NCBI RefSeq assembly: GCF_037975245.1
Contig: NC_092561.1
Coordinates: forward strand, 3,705,001 to 3,769,000
Direction of reading: 5' to 3'
Source of the DNA: Apostichopus japonicus
Lineage: Eukaryota > Echinodermata > Holothuroidea > Aspidochirotida > Stichopodidae
Length of the DNA stretch: 64,000 nucleotides
The position numbers and the translations under genes were made by a program. Shown one piece after another: positions 52,620 through 64,000 of this stretch; the stretch's first letter is position 1, and every line of letters begins with the position of its first letter. Below the pieces are notes generated by a model that did not search any database, had not been told where the DNA came from, and worked only from the letters and a program-made list of their open reading frames with translations.

Positions 52620-55388
52620 TTATTCTGGTGTCTGTTTGAAAGAACAATTATAAAGTTACAAACGTTGATCCAGTTCTCTTTTCTAATGAAACACATTTAA
52701 GAATGAACAAACAAGACATGTTAGATGTCGATTCTTGTGTATAGATTTTTCAGCAAACAAATAGCTTCTTTTCTTTTTCCTTGTTTTCTGTTATGTTCCC
52801 TTTTCTGTCCTTTGTTGTTTATTTTCTTTTTAATCAACTTAAGTTGGCATTGCGATGTCTTGTCAACAACAGCACCATGATCTCTTTAGAATTCTTGAAT
52901 TTTCTTTAACGATTCCGTAAAGGAAATAGTGAACAAGTTTTGCACTTTAGTTTTATGTATATTGGGTTTGGGACATAACTTCTACAAATTTATATACTAT
53001 TACTTGAGCTTAATTCAAGCAAAAACTCTTTAACGTTATAAATATTTTATACTACCTGTACTTGGTCATACATAAAGTCAATACAGGAAGATGATATCCT
53101 TGGTGATATTATCACAGTTGAATGTACATCAGGGTATCCTGATAGCAACATTTATGTTACTACTAGTAATATTAAAGTAAGGAACACTGAGATATACTCA
53201 CCAGACCATAACTAAACACCTTTCCAAACTGTATTGTAGCTACAAGTAACTTCTCTCCCTCCTCTGTCATCAATGTTGTCATACACCGTGCTGTATCTTC
53301 TGTCCGTTTGGTTGTCAACAACTGCTGACCATCTTGCCTGTACTGTGTGATGATACACTTTGTTCCAGCACTATACCACAAGATGTATACATATCCTGCC
53401 CTGTCTGCACATATACTCCAAGGACACCAAGTCTCTCCGTCAATATCTGGTTGTGGAAGCTTGTATAGTAACTCTGCCTCTGCTTTAAATGTATCCATGG
53501 TTACAGCGTATGCACATCTACTCTCTTCATCGCAGATCAGCAACACGCCTTTATGATAAAGGATATCTCTTGACCATTTTATAACCTCTGGCAGCTTCAG
53601 AGCTCGAATGAACTTCAATTCTTCATCAAATATGAATAGCGATCCAATGGATGTACCTACAATGATGTGGCCACGTTTAGGATCAGTAGTTATACAACTC
53701 GCAAACTTCATATCCATTGTTTTGATGCCATCAAAGAGGGACGTGATGTTATTTTGAGTAAAGGACCCATCATGAATATTATAAACACCAACCTGAATGG
53801 ATTCACAAACCGAAGCTATGTTATCACCTGATAAAGCAGCACAGTGACGATAGGGATAAAGAGAGCTCCCTTTGACTTTATCTATCTTGTCATGACGAAT
53901 CTGACGTCCTTGTCTGTTTATGACAGTGATAAATGATTGGTCACCTACTAATATCCCAGAGACGACGATGTAACCAGATCCGGTACTTGTTATACCAGTC
54001 AAAATAAAACCATCAGCTTTGGTCACATCAACATCAACAACAGATTCTACATTATCCGATATATTTACTCTATCAAGACACAACATTGGTAAATCATCCA
54101 TCGTTATATCAGATAATGATTCCATTTCTGGAAAATCTTTCATTATATCCTCAACTAGGGGTTCGCTCGCAGCTCTTATATCAGGAATACACTGTGCGTC
54201 AGTCCAGTAGTTATGTGATTCAAGGACACTTGAAGCTATAGTAGACATATGTTCAAACTTATTGACCCATTGGTTACAAAGATCTGATAAGTTTTGTGTT
54301 TCTCTAAGCTTGTGTTGCTGTTGTTCTTCTATTGTTTTATTTCTCTCATTCATTACTGCATCAAGTTTGTTCATTGTTTCGTCAATATTTAATTCTCTGT
54401 TGTTTATTTCATTTCGTTTGGTGTCTTCTTCCTCTTTTGATTCCCTAATTTTGATTTTAATCATCCTGTCGTAATCTTCTCTTATTTTTCTAATCTTCTC
54501 TTCCATTTCTGTTTCTAATTCTTTCAATTCTTTTCGAGTCTTTTCTTCGAGAACTGTTTTGAATCTGTTGAATTTTCTCTTTTCTTTCTCTTTCTCATTC
54601 TGTAACTCCCTGGTCTGATCTTCGTACTGCATTTTCCATTTCCGTTTTGCATCTGCAACGATTGATGTAAGTTCTGCATTTACTTTGTTTATCTTATTAG
54701 TTAAGCTGGTTACATTTTCTTTCCGTTTTAAAAGTTCATCCAATCTCTTCTGCATCTTCTCTCTTTCTTCTTTCGACACATACTCAACGTCTTGTAGGTC
54801 ATGACCTTTGTGTTTTCCGTACGTACATGTTATACAAACAGGGAGATTTCCACAAGTACAACAACATAAATGAGCTATAAATTCTGTATGAATATGGCAC
54901 CTAGGAGCTTCCTTCAATGATGCAAGTTTTTCTAATGTAAGGCTCTTTCCCTCAACATCTTTCAGAGCTAATACATTTTCCCGATGATCAGCAACCATCT
55001 TGTTGGTCGAGTGAAATTGATAACACTGAACACAAAGAAAATCTTTACACTTAAAACAGTACGCTGTAACCTTTAACTTCTTTGAACAGCAAACACAGAC
55101 CCTAACTTCTTCATTTTCAAATGTTTTTTGTAGCTGAATAAAGTGCAGCATACTTTTCATATGGAAGTCAGTCTTGAATCCATCTATCCTATTGTTTGGT
55201 ATGTTACAGACATCTTTACAAAGATGACATTCAAATGTCCCAACCTGTCCTTCTAGTAAAGGTTCCAGACATTGTTTACAAAATCTATGTAGACATGGTA
55301 ATTGTTTCGGTTCTTTAAACAGATCCAAACAAATTGAACATTCAAAGAATTTATCTTCGATGTCTTTCCAAGGCGATGGGCAGGCCAT
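52620..55388 (-). CDS. TRIM-like RING/B-box/coiled-coil/propeller protein, copy 4
   Basis: Coding exon 55406-53202, ATG at 55388, 729 codons, acceptor TTTCTTTACAG. Zinc ligands are intact; inside the last RING pair the usual C-P-L-C is C-H-L-C, which keeps both cysteines. The B-box1 and linker region is of the copy 1 type (C-S-K-K-L-K, STNKMVADH), but the propeller resembles copies 2, 3 and 5 (SLYPYRHCAALSG, GVYNIHDGSFTQNNITSLF), so the gene is a mosaic. It ends CTG|GTGAGT. The last exon starts at 52631 after TTCAAACAG (a weaker tract than in the other copies) and adds TPE then TAA (52622-52620), about 732 residues. Confidence 0.85.
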
Positions 55389-55406
55389 TTTTGTCTCGAA
55401 ATTTAG

Positions 55407-57872
55407 CTGTAAAGAAAATAATGACCAACGTGTTTATTAATATCATAATCTGGATTAACAAATTAAGGGTTAGAAAATTAAGTGGAAAGACCTGTAATGA
55501 ATTGAATAAAATAAAAACTCTTCTTTGTAAACTACGGTATGACGGGTATTTCTTGCCCTTTAAACACAGCAGTTGAGATATCTGACGATCACTGACATAA
55601 TGGAACTGTTCTGGTCTAGCTGATAACAAATACGACCTCATAGACATTTATTGTGCTGGAACGATACCACCATCAAATCATCATGTATTTACTGCACTTT
55701 TCCTATGTGAAATATATTGTAGACACATAGATTGGATGAAAAAGGGAAAGTTCCTGTCACCTATTTTGAACTGACATTGTTTAAATGCACTATGAGATAT
55801 TTTGACAACCTGTGTAAGTCATTTGGTATATCACAAAACAAATAGCCAATTTGAGATCAATTGAGATAACCTTTTGACCCTTTGAGTCAATTTTTCCACT
55901 ATTTGAGACAACCTGTTGACTCCTTGAAGCTCAGAGGGTGAAGTTGGATAACAGGGATTTACGGTCACTTGACTGTACACTTAATACATTTCTACAACTC
56001 AACTTTCCTTGAATTTTCATGAATCACTGTATGTTATGTTAGAGACTTATAGAGCCCCTTCACAAAACTGAACTGAATTTGAGCAAACTATGATCACCAA
56101 AAGAAAATCATACCATTGGCGATTTGACAGATTTAATGTGACTTTAACTTTGAGTGATCATGATTGAAATGTTTTCAGACTTTGACACCTATTGACCTCT
56201 ACCAATTTCAATCATGGGGCATCTACCAAGTATGACATTTATTCAACTTGTGGTTGATGAGATATATGTGTTTACAAGCTGTTTTTGACTATTTCCCATT
56301 AAGCCTCATTCACTCATGAATATTAAAAAAGGTCAAAGTTGTTGCAAAGAGCATATACTTGCTATGTAGTTACATCACCATACCAAGTATGAACTAAATC
56401 AGACATAGGGTTGAAGAGATATTGCCATATACAGTATGAACTGTACGTTAACCCCGCCCGCTCATCATTATGCATGAAATGGGAAGTACAAACAATAGAG
56501 CACATTTACACAACATGGGGCATCTACCTACTGCACCAAGCATGACATTGACTCAACTTATGCTTCTGGCCATCACAAACACAGGCGCCCCCCCTCCCTG
56601 AACACACACACACACACCATCACAATTGCAATCTTCACCAAGCCTACAGCATCGTAGCCACAAAGAGTCACTCAGTGGGATGAGCAGCATAACAAAGTGG
56701 AGGAAGGGAAGGGGCAAATTCAAATTTTCCCCAATTGATTAAGGTATGGCATTTAAACTTTGTGAATGGGCCAGAGGAGAATGAGCAATTTTAAATGGGG
56801 GAAGGGGGGGGGGGGATGAACCTGGGTCATGGTAGTAATACCTATGTCGCAATGTAGGAGTCCATACCCAGAATTTTATGTTTTTTAGCGTCAACTGGTG
56901 CATTCTTAGGTATTACTTTAGGTCTGTACATCAAGGGTGTCAATCATGTGGGGAGGGGTGAGGGGGAGCAGGGGGACACATTTCCCTTTCTGAAGGGTGG
57001 AAGAAAATAATATGGAGTGTCCCCCACCCAGGTTAAGTGGCTGACTCATAATGACATGTGTATCTCATAACAAGAGCTCAAACATTGTGCTGTGAGTTTA
57101 TCATTGTTTCATTCTAATTTGCTCAGTCTCCAATGAAAATTGCATTTTTCAACTGGGTTCAAAATATCAGAAATACAGATTTCATTTATATCTTAAATTA
57201 ATTGAGTAACCTGGCCCATACACCAGTGAGGCTATATGCTGAGCCAGGAAATAAAGAAAGCCTGCAGCATTCACTAATCTCCTTTCCAGTATATTATATA
57301 TTACTTTGTTTGTCACGTACAAGCAATATGACACTATATATAATATTTTGGATTCAGTTTGGTAAGAAATGCCACCTGTGATTATATTTTAAAAGTGTTT
57401 TTGAGATAATTATATATCACAGGGGTTTTGACACAGAAACTGCAGTATATGGTGCTAAGCCTGGGTACTAAGATGTTAACCATAAAACACTTTTACTCAT
57501 TATACCTCAAGTTCTAGTTTAATAGCTGACCCTCCCAGTCCCCAGCTACCCCCCCCCCTCCTCCGAGATTTCCACTTCCTAAATGAAATGTAGTTTTGTA
57601 TGGAAATTATCCATTGATAGCCCCAACAGCATTTAATGATATGACTTCTGCGATTATTACTTGACAAGTAGAGTATTCTATGATATCAGAGTGTTTTATA
57701 TGATGTTACTTGTGAGTAACTGTTTTAGAAAGCAATATATACTGTAAGTTTCTATGCTATAGTAACAGACCTTGCAACAGCATGTAATTGTCAAATGTAA
57801 TAATTTAATAATTTGTTGTGATGTATTAGTACACAAAAATTAACATGCAAAATTTTGAATGTAGCTGATGAC
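55407..57872. repeat. 5' flank of TRIM copy 4 (duplicated module block)
   Basis: Collinear with the other flanks except for about 500 bp (55660-56170) present only here. A C-rich run near 56587-56598, a G-run at 56803-56815 and a C-run at 57549-57558 match the homopolymer sites of the other flanks. No exon recognised. Confidence 0.8.
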
Positions 57873-58020
57873 TAACACAACCAGCTGTCACAAAGCTGAC
57901 ACAGTTTGTGGCGTGTATCACAGGAGGGTGCAGGTAGCCATGCCTCAATACAACCAGCTGTCATGAAGCTGACACAGTCAGTGGCCTGTACTGTATCAAG
58001 GAGGGTGCAGGTAGCCACCT
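57873..58020. repeat. Minisatellite remnant (about two units)
   Basis: Two units of the 73-bp repeat sit between the same left flank (GTAGCTGATGACTAACACAA) and the same right flank (CCATTGTCAGTCA) that border the 8.5-kb array. It looks like the unexpanded state of that locus. Confidence 0.9.
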
Positions 58021-59568
58021 CACCTCCATTGTCAGTCAGGGACAATGGTTCCGTCGTGGATTTACTTAATATTTCATATTGTAAATGTTTAAGAACGCAC
58101 CATGTTACGTCTAAACGTCTAATTTTTCTAGGGAAGAATCACATACCCCTACTGATACGGGAGTCAGCTACAACGACGATCAGGGCCCTATCCACTCTTT
58201 TATAAGATCTTTAATTCACCTGTAGATTTTCCAAGAAGCTTGATGCCCCCAAGTAAAGCAGGGTGGATAGTCTCATAGTCATTCCATCACTACCTTCATG
58301 TGGCAGCTCTTAAACCTGGTACATATGTCATTTGATCTTATGCATTACTATCAATGGCAGAAGCAATACACATATTTAATATTATAGTCAAATTCCTACT
58401 GTAATATGGTGTTTATTTTTTATGAAACTAAGTGTTGCCTACTGCCCAGGTACTTTTAAGCTATTGCATAATTAAGTTGTTAAATACATATCATAGAACA
58501 TTAATTCTAACTGTTCTTGATTCAAAGCTCTTTGTTTAACATCGTTATTAACTACTGTAGTTTCGTTTTATAACCAACCCTGCACCATTCAATACTTCCG
58601 GGTAAATATGGCCGAGAGCCATACATATAGTATAATACAATGTGTACTGTACCTTCATTCATTACCTATAGCGGAACAGAAATAGTTACTAACCTTGTGC
58701 TTTTAGCTTTTAGTCGATGGAGTATTAAGTACTCTTTGCAGTTCAAGTTGAAATATCAAACTTACTTGAATCCTACTTTATCCAGTTGCTGTTGCTTTTG
58801 TTGTTTTCAAAAAAATTAAATGAAAATACAACACACGAGACACAAAATACCGATGTACGTCCAACACCAATCTTGGAAATCCCCTGTGCTGATTTGGGTG
58901 ATAACATATTGAGCAATTACCTTACACCCTCCCGTGAATTAGTGCAGAGCCATATTTCTATGGACGGCCAATTGGGAAACTAATACAACGATGAAACAAA
59001 TAAACAAGAAAGAAAATAGCAGAAGAAGAAATATGCAACATGAAACAAACATATGTAATACCAATGTAAACATTGTGAAAGGCTGCATTTAAAAAGATAA
59101 TTGAAAATAAAAAGACAATCATGTAGCGAAACATATCAAACACATGCAACCGAATGATAAACAAGGAGCACCGGGAAGACAAAATTGATCCACTTGTCAG
59201 AAGAAAGAGTTAATCGTCACCATCAAAAAAGAAGTTGTATTGTAAGCAAAAGAACATTCGCACGAAATCAAAACGAACGTATATATAGATACATAAACAG
59301 GGATGTGCCCAGGAATTGCTGAGTGCCGGGTACACTGATCGCCATCCTGGGGGATGGATCTAAGGGGAGGGGGTGTCCCCCTCCCCTTTGAGAAATTTTT
59401 GAAGGTGCTCAGATGCCAAATGCTACCTGGTACATGGTATTAGTTTTTTTCAAAGAGATTTTACAAGGGACCGATTGAGAGCTGTTAGTAATGTTTCTCG
59501 CGTGCGGAACAGATTCATAATTAGTCTGTATGATTTTGGCATAGGCTAGGTCCAATTATATTGAATAC

Positions 59569-59571
<3 letters not shown>

Positions 59572-59605
<34 letters not shown>

Positions 59606-59615
59606 TATATATATT
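59572..59615. repeat. (TA)n tract at SINE tail
   Basis: Counterpart of 23869-23911, directly at the tail of SINE copy 3. Confidence 0.9.
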
Positions 59616-59621
59616 ATTGCA

Positions 59622-59790
59622 ATCGTAGTGAGTTGAAAAGAAAAACAGTGAGAAAACGTCCAGTTTCCACCGGGATTCGAACCCGGGTCTCCCGCTTTAT
59701 ATGCGGACACCCAAACCACTATAGGCTACTGTATGGACGTTGATTGTATAAACATGCAAGGTTCGCAACCGGTAAGGAAGGTACAGTATA
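59622..59790 (-). mobile_element. tRNA-derived SINE, copy 3
   Basis: Minus-strand B box GGTTCGAATCC at 59683-59673 and A-box-like TAGCCTATAGTGG just upstream. It is nearly identical to the SINE at 23920-24085 because it was copied with block B rather than inserted independently. Confidence 0.75.
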
Positions 59791-60041
59791 GTAATTCCAC
59801 TGTAAGCGTTTGTCACTTGTATCAAACAATACTAGTTCTGTTTTGGTGACATATTTTCTTTTCCTGTAAAGTAATTCTAGTGGAATTATATAAACTAAGA
59901 AGACCGATCTTAATCATCATGATCCGTTTCATATAAAAGTTTCTAGTTTTTTCAGCAAATCTTGATAATTCTGTCCTCATCAGTTGTAACCAGCCTTGAT
60001 ATTCGATTCAGTGTGGTGTATACTCTGGATATTCGTTTCTT

Positions 60042-62854
60042 TCATGCATTTTTTCCAGGATGACTGTATTCTGGTGTCTGTTGGAAAGAACATTTATAAA
60101 GTTACAAACGTTGATCCAGTTCTCTATTCTAATGAAGCACATTTTACAGTGCTAAAACAAGACATGTTAGTTGTTGATACTTTGTGTAGTTTTTCAGCAA
60201 ACAAATCCCTTATTTTCTTTTCTTTTCTTCTTTCCATTCTTGCCTGTTATGTTCCCATTTTTGACCTTTGTCGTTTTTTTTTCTTTTTAATCAACTTAAG
60301 TTGGTATTGCGTTGTCTTGTCAACAACAGTACCATGATCTTGTAAGAATTCTTGAATTTTTCCTATACGATTCTGTAAAGGAAATAGTGAACAAGTTTTG
60401 CACTTTAGTTTCATGTAACTTGGGTTTGGGACATAACTTCTACTAATTTATATACTAATAATTGAGCTAATTTCAAGCAAAAACAATCTTTAAAGTTATA
60501 AATATACTACTTGGTCATACATAAAGTCAATACAGGAAGATGATATCCTTGGTGATATTATCTCAGTTGAATGTACCCTTTAATTGTCGTAACATCAGAG
60601 TATCCCGATAACAACATTTATGTTACTACTAGTAGTAATATTAAAGTAAGGAACACTGAGATATACTCACCAGACCATAACAAAGTATCTTTCCAGACCG
60701 CGGTGTAGCTACAAGTAGCTTCTCTCCCTCCTCTGTCATCAATGTTGTCATACACTGTGCTGTACCTTCTGTATGTTTGGTTGTCAACAATTGCTGACCA
60801 TCTTGACTGTACTGTGTGATGATACGTTTTTCAGTACTATGCCACAAGATGTATACAAAACCTGCCCTGTCTGCACATATACTGTAAGGACACCAAGTCA
60901 GTCCGTCAATATCTGGTTTCGGAATCTCGTATAGTAACTCTGCCTCTGTTTTAGTTGTATCCATGGTTACAGCGTATGCACATTTGCTCTCGTAATCGCA
61001 TATCAGCAAAACTCCTTTATGATAAAGGATATCTATTGACAATTTCATAACCTCTGGCAGCTTCAGAGCTCGAATGAACTTCAATTCTTCATCAAATATG
61101 AATAGCGATCCAATAGATGTACCTACAATGATGTGGCCACGTACAGGATCAGTAGTTATACAACTCGCATACTTCCTATCCTCCGTTTTGATGTCATCAA
61201 AGAGGGACGTGATATTATTTTGAGTAAAGGACCCATCATGAATATCATAAACACCAACCTGATTGGACTCACACACCGAAGCTATCTTATCACGTGATAA
61301 AGCAGCACAGTGACGATCGGGATAAAGAGAGCTCCCTTTGACTTTATCTATCTTGTCATGACGAATCTGACGTCCTTGTCTGTTTATGACTGTGATAAAT
61401 GATTGTTCATATGATAATCTCCCAGAGACGACGATGTAACCAGTTCCGGTACTTGTTATACTAGTTAAAAAATAATCATTAGTTTTGGTCACATCAACAT
61501 CAACAACAGATTCTACATTATCCGATATATTTACTCTATCAATACACAACATTGGTAAATCATCCATTGTTATATCAGATAATGATTCCATTTCTGGAAA
61601 GTCTTTCATTATATCCTCAACTAGGGGTTCGCTCGCAGCTCTTATATCAGGAATACACTGTGCGTCTGTCCAGTGGTTATGTGATTCAAGGACACTCGAA
61701 GCTATAGTAGACAAATTTTCAAACTTATTGACCCATTGATTACAAAGATCTGATAAGTTTTGTGTTTCTCTAAGCTTGCGTTGCTGTTGTTCTTCTATTG
61801 TTTTATTTCTCTCATTCATTTCTGCATCAAGTTTGTTCATTATTTCGTCAATCTTTAATTCTCTGTTTTCTATTTCATTTTGTATGGTATCCTCTTTCTC
61901 TTTTGATTCCCTAATTTTAATTTCAATGATCCTGTCGTACTCGTCTCTTATTTTTCTAATTTTCTCTTCCATTTCTGATTCTAATTCTTTCAATTCTTTT
62001 TGACTCCTTTCTTCAAGAACTGTTTTGAATCTGTTGAATTCTCTCTTTTCTTTCTCTTTCTTATTCTTTAACTTCCTGGTCTGATCTTCGTACTGCATTT
62101 TCCATTTCCCTTTTGCATCTGTAACGATTGATGTAAGTTCTGCATTTACTCTGTTTATCTTATTAGTTAAGCTGGGTACATTTTCTTTCCGTTTTTCAAG
62201 TTCTTCCAATCTCTTCTGCAACTTCTCTCTTTCTTCTTTCGACACATTCGTAACGTCTTGTAGGTCATGACCTTTGTGTTCTCCATACGTACATGTTATA
62301 CAAACGGGGAGGTTTCCACAAGTACAACAACATAACTTAGCCTTGTGTTCTGGGTGAGTATGGCACCTAGGGGCTTCCATCAATGATGCAAGTTTTTCTT
62401 GTGTGAGACTTTTTCTCTCAAGATCATTCAGACCTAATACGTGTTTCTGATGTTTGGCAAATACCTTCTTGGTCAAATGAAATTGATAACACTGGACACA
62501 AAGAAATTCTTTACACATAAAACAGTACGCTGTAACCTTTAACTTCTCTTCACAGCCAATACATTCTCTCTCTTCTTTGTTTTCAATTGTTTTCTGTAGC
62601 TGAATAAACTGCAGCATACTTTTCATATGGAAGTCAGTCTTGAATCCATCTATTCTATTGTTTGGTATTTTACAGACATCTTTACAAAGAGGACATTCAA
62701 ATGTCCCAGCCTGTCCTTCTAGTAATGGTTCCAAACATTGTTTACAAAATCTATGTAGACATGGTAATAGTTTCGGTTCTTTAAACAGATCCAAACAAAT
62801 TGAACATTCAAAGAATTTATCTTCGATGTCTTTCCAAGGCGATAGGCAGGCCAT
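60042..62854 (-). CDS. TRIM-like RING/B-box/coiled-coil/propeller protein, copy 5
   Basis: Coding exon 62873-60671, ATG at 62854 (MACLS, Ser5 retained, Pro4 replaced by Leu), 728 codons, acceptor TTTCTTTACAG. RING and both B-boxes keep all ligands; the B-box type is that of copies 2 and 3. It ends CTG|GTGAGT. The last exon starts at 60077 after TTTCCAACAG, but the usual TAA is TAC here, so the frame runs on as TPEYSHPGKNA to TGA at 60044-60042, giving about 739 residues. The same base change removes the AATAAA that overlaps the stop in copies 1, 3 and 4. Propeller loops differ at about 478-483 and 671-677. Confidence 0.85.
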
Positions 62855-62873
62855 TTTTGTCTCAAAATTTAAG

Positions 62874-64000
62874 CTGTAAAGAAAATTATGACGAAAGTGT
62901 TTATTAATATCATTATCTGGAGTAACAAATTGAGAGTAAGAAAATTAAGTGGAAAGACCTGTAACGAACTGAAAGTTATTAAGATCAGTGTTTATGAGTA
63001 AGATATTGATGTAGCAAGACCTGTAATGAGCTGAATGGACTTCAAAAACTGTTCTTTGTAACCTACGGTATGACGGGTATGTCTTTCCCTGCAAACACAG
63101 TAGTCGAGATATTGGTGCAACTCGATCACTGGCATAATGGCCCTGTTAGGATATTGCTGTTGGCAAACACAACCACACTGATTTTGATAGTGCTGGAACT
63201 TTCTTACCTGTTGACCTCTTTTGACCTCTACCAATTTCAATCATGTTTGAGGCATTTACCAAATACAGTATGACATTTATTCAAATTGTGGTTGATGAGA
63301 TATATGTATTTACAAGCTGTTTTTGACTATTTCCCATTATAAGCCCCACCAAATCATGAACATTAAAAAGGTCAGTTGTTGCAAAGAGCATATATATTTA
63401 CTATGTTGATACATCACCATACCAAGTATGAACTAAATCAGACATACAGTAGGGTTGAAGAGATATTGCCATTATATGAATTGCACGTTAACCCAGCCAG
63501 CTCATAAATATGCATGAAACAGGAAGCACAAATAATAGAGAACATTTAACCAAGATGGGGCTTCTACTGTACCTACTGTACCAAGCACGACATTGACTCA
63601 ACTTTTGCTTCTAGCCATCACAAACACAGGCGGCACCCCCCCCCACCCACATGCCATCACGATTGCAAAGGTTACCAAGCCTTCAGCATCATATAACCAC
63701 AAACAGTCGCTCAGTGGCATGAGCAGCATAACAAATTAGAGGAATGGATAAAGGAGTCCACACACAAGGTTTTATGGTTTTTAAGCGTCAATTGATGCAT
63801 TCTAAGGTATAAATTTAGAACTGTACAATCAGGGGCATCAATCATGGGGGGGGGGGGGGCAGGGTACACATTCCTCTTTCTGAAAGGTGGAATAAATAAT
63901 ATCAAATGTCCCCCACCCAGGTCTAGTGGCTGACTCTTGCAAGCACTAGTCCAATATCAGGCTCAATGTGACTGTGTATCTTAGAAATGGGAGCTCTGAA
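62874..64000. repeat. 5' flank of TRIM copy 5, cut by the window end
   Basis: Collinear with the other flanks to the window edge, with a C-run at about 63636-63644 and a G-run at 63846-63859. The promoter and any first exon may lie inside or beyond the window. Confidence 0.75.

Larger units (their letters stand above)
58021..59850. repeat. Block B, copy 2
   Basis: Nearly identical to 22338-24130, including hairpin, TA tract and SINE at the same relative positions. This indicates a recent duplication or conversion. It contains the hairpin at 59362-59388. Confidence 0.9.

Overview
The window looks like a piece of an animal nuclear genome. Genes are split by introns with GT..AG signals, intergenic DNA is AT-rich, and there are long (TA)n tracts, tRNA- and U2-derived retroposons, inverted-repeat elements and a large minisatellite. 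The dominant genes are RING/B-box/coiled-coil proteins with a propeller-like C-terminus. A lineage-specific tandem expansion of that kind fits a marine invertebrate deuterostome, most likely an echinoderm and perhaps a sea cucumber. This is inference from gene style only; no species marker was seen.

The core is five tandem minus-strand TRIM-like genes: 7369-10163, 24370-27139, 40591-43390, 52620-55388 and 60042-62854. Each has one ~2.2 kb exon holding nearly the whole protein (728-729 codons). The exon is bounded by a splice acceptor about 20 nt upstream of the ATG and a donor (CTG|GTGAGT) at the end of the propeller. A small last exon follows ~0.6 kb downstream and adds 3 residues (11 in copy 5) before the stop. 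The genes sit in a repeating module: block B (non-coding), terminal exon, coding exon, 5' flank with C/G homopolymers, minisatellite site.

Region by region: 1-4.7 kb is gene-free apart from a (TA)n tract. 4.7-6.3 kb carries exons resembling the 3' half of a single-pass receptor gene. 7-13.8 kb is TRIM copy 1 and its flank. 13.8-22.3 kb is a ~73-bp minisatellite with 1092- and 1310-bp higher-order repeats. 22.3-30 kb is block B plus copy 2. 30-40 kb is unrelated DNA with a U2-derived insert, a 1.1-kb inverted-repeat element and a multi-exon plus-strand gene fragment. 40-47.3 kb is copy 3. 47.4-49.4 kb is a decayed duplicate of the receptor region. 49.4-52.3 kb is an insertion-rich island with a lipid-transfer-like fragment, TA tracts, a SINE, a perfect 154-bp palindrome and a foldback element. 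52.4-57.9 kb is copy 4, 58-59.9 kb is block B again, and 60-64 kb is copy 5 with its flank running off the window.

As a set, the TRIM copies keep their zinc-binding residues and coiled coil almost unchanged but differ in short clusters within the propeller. I infer a diversifying family of putative ubiquitin ligases with changing target surfaces. The locus history seems to combine module duplication, a larger receptor+TRIM duplication, gene conversion and repeat expansion.
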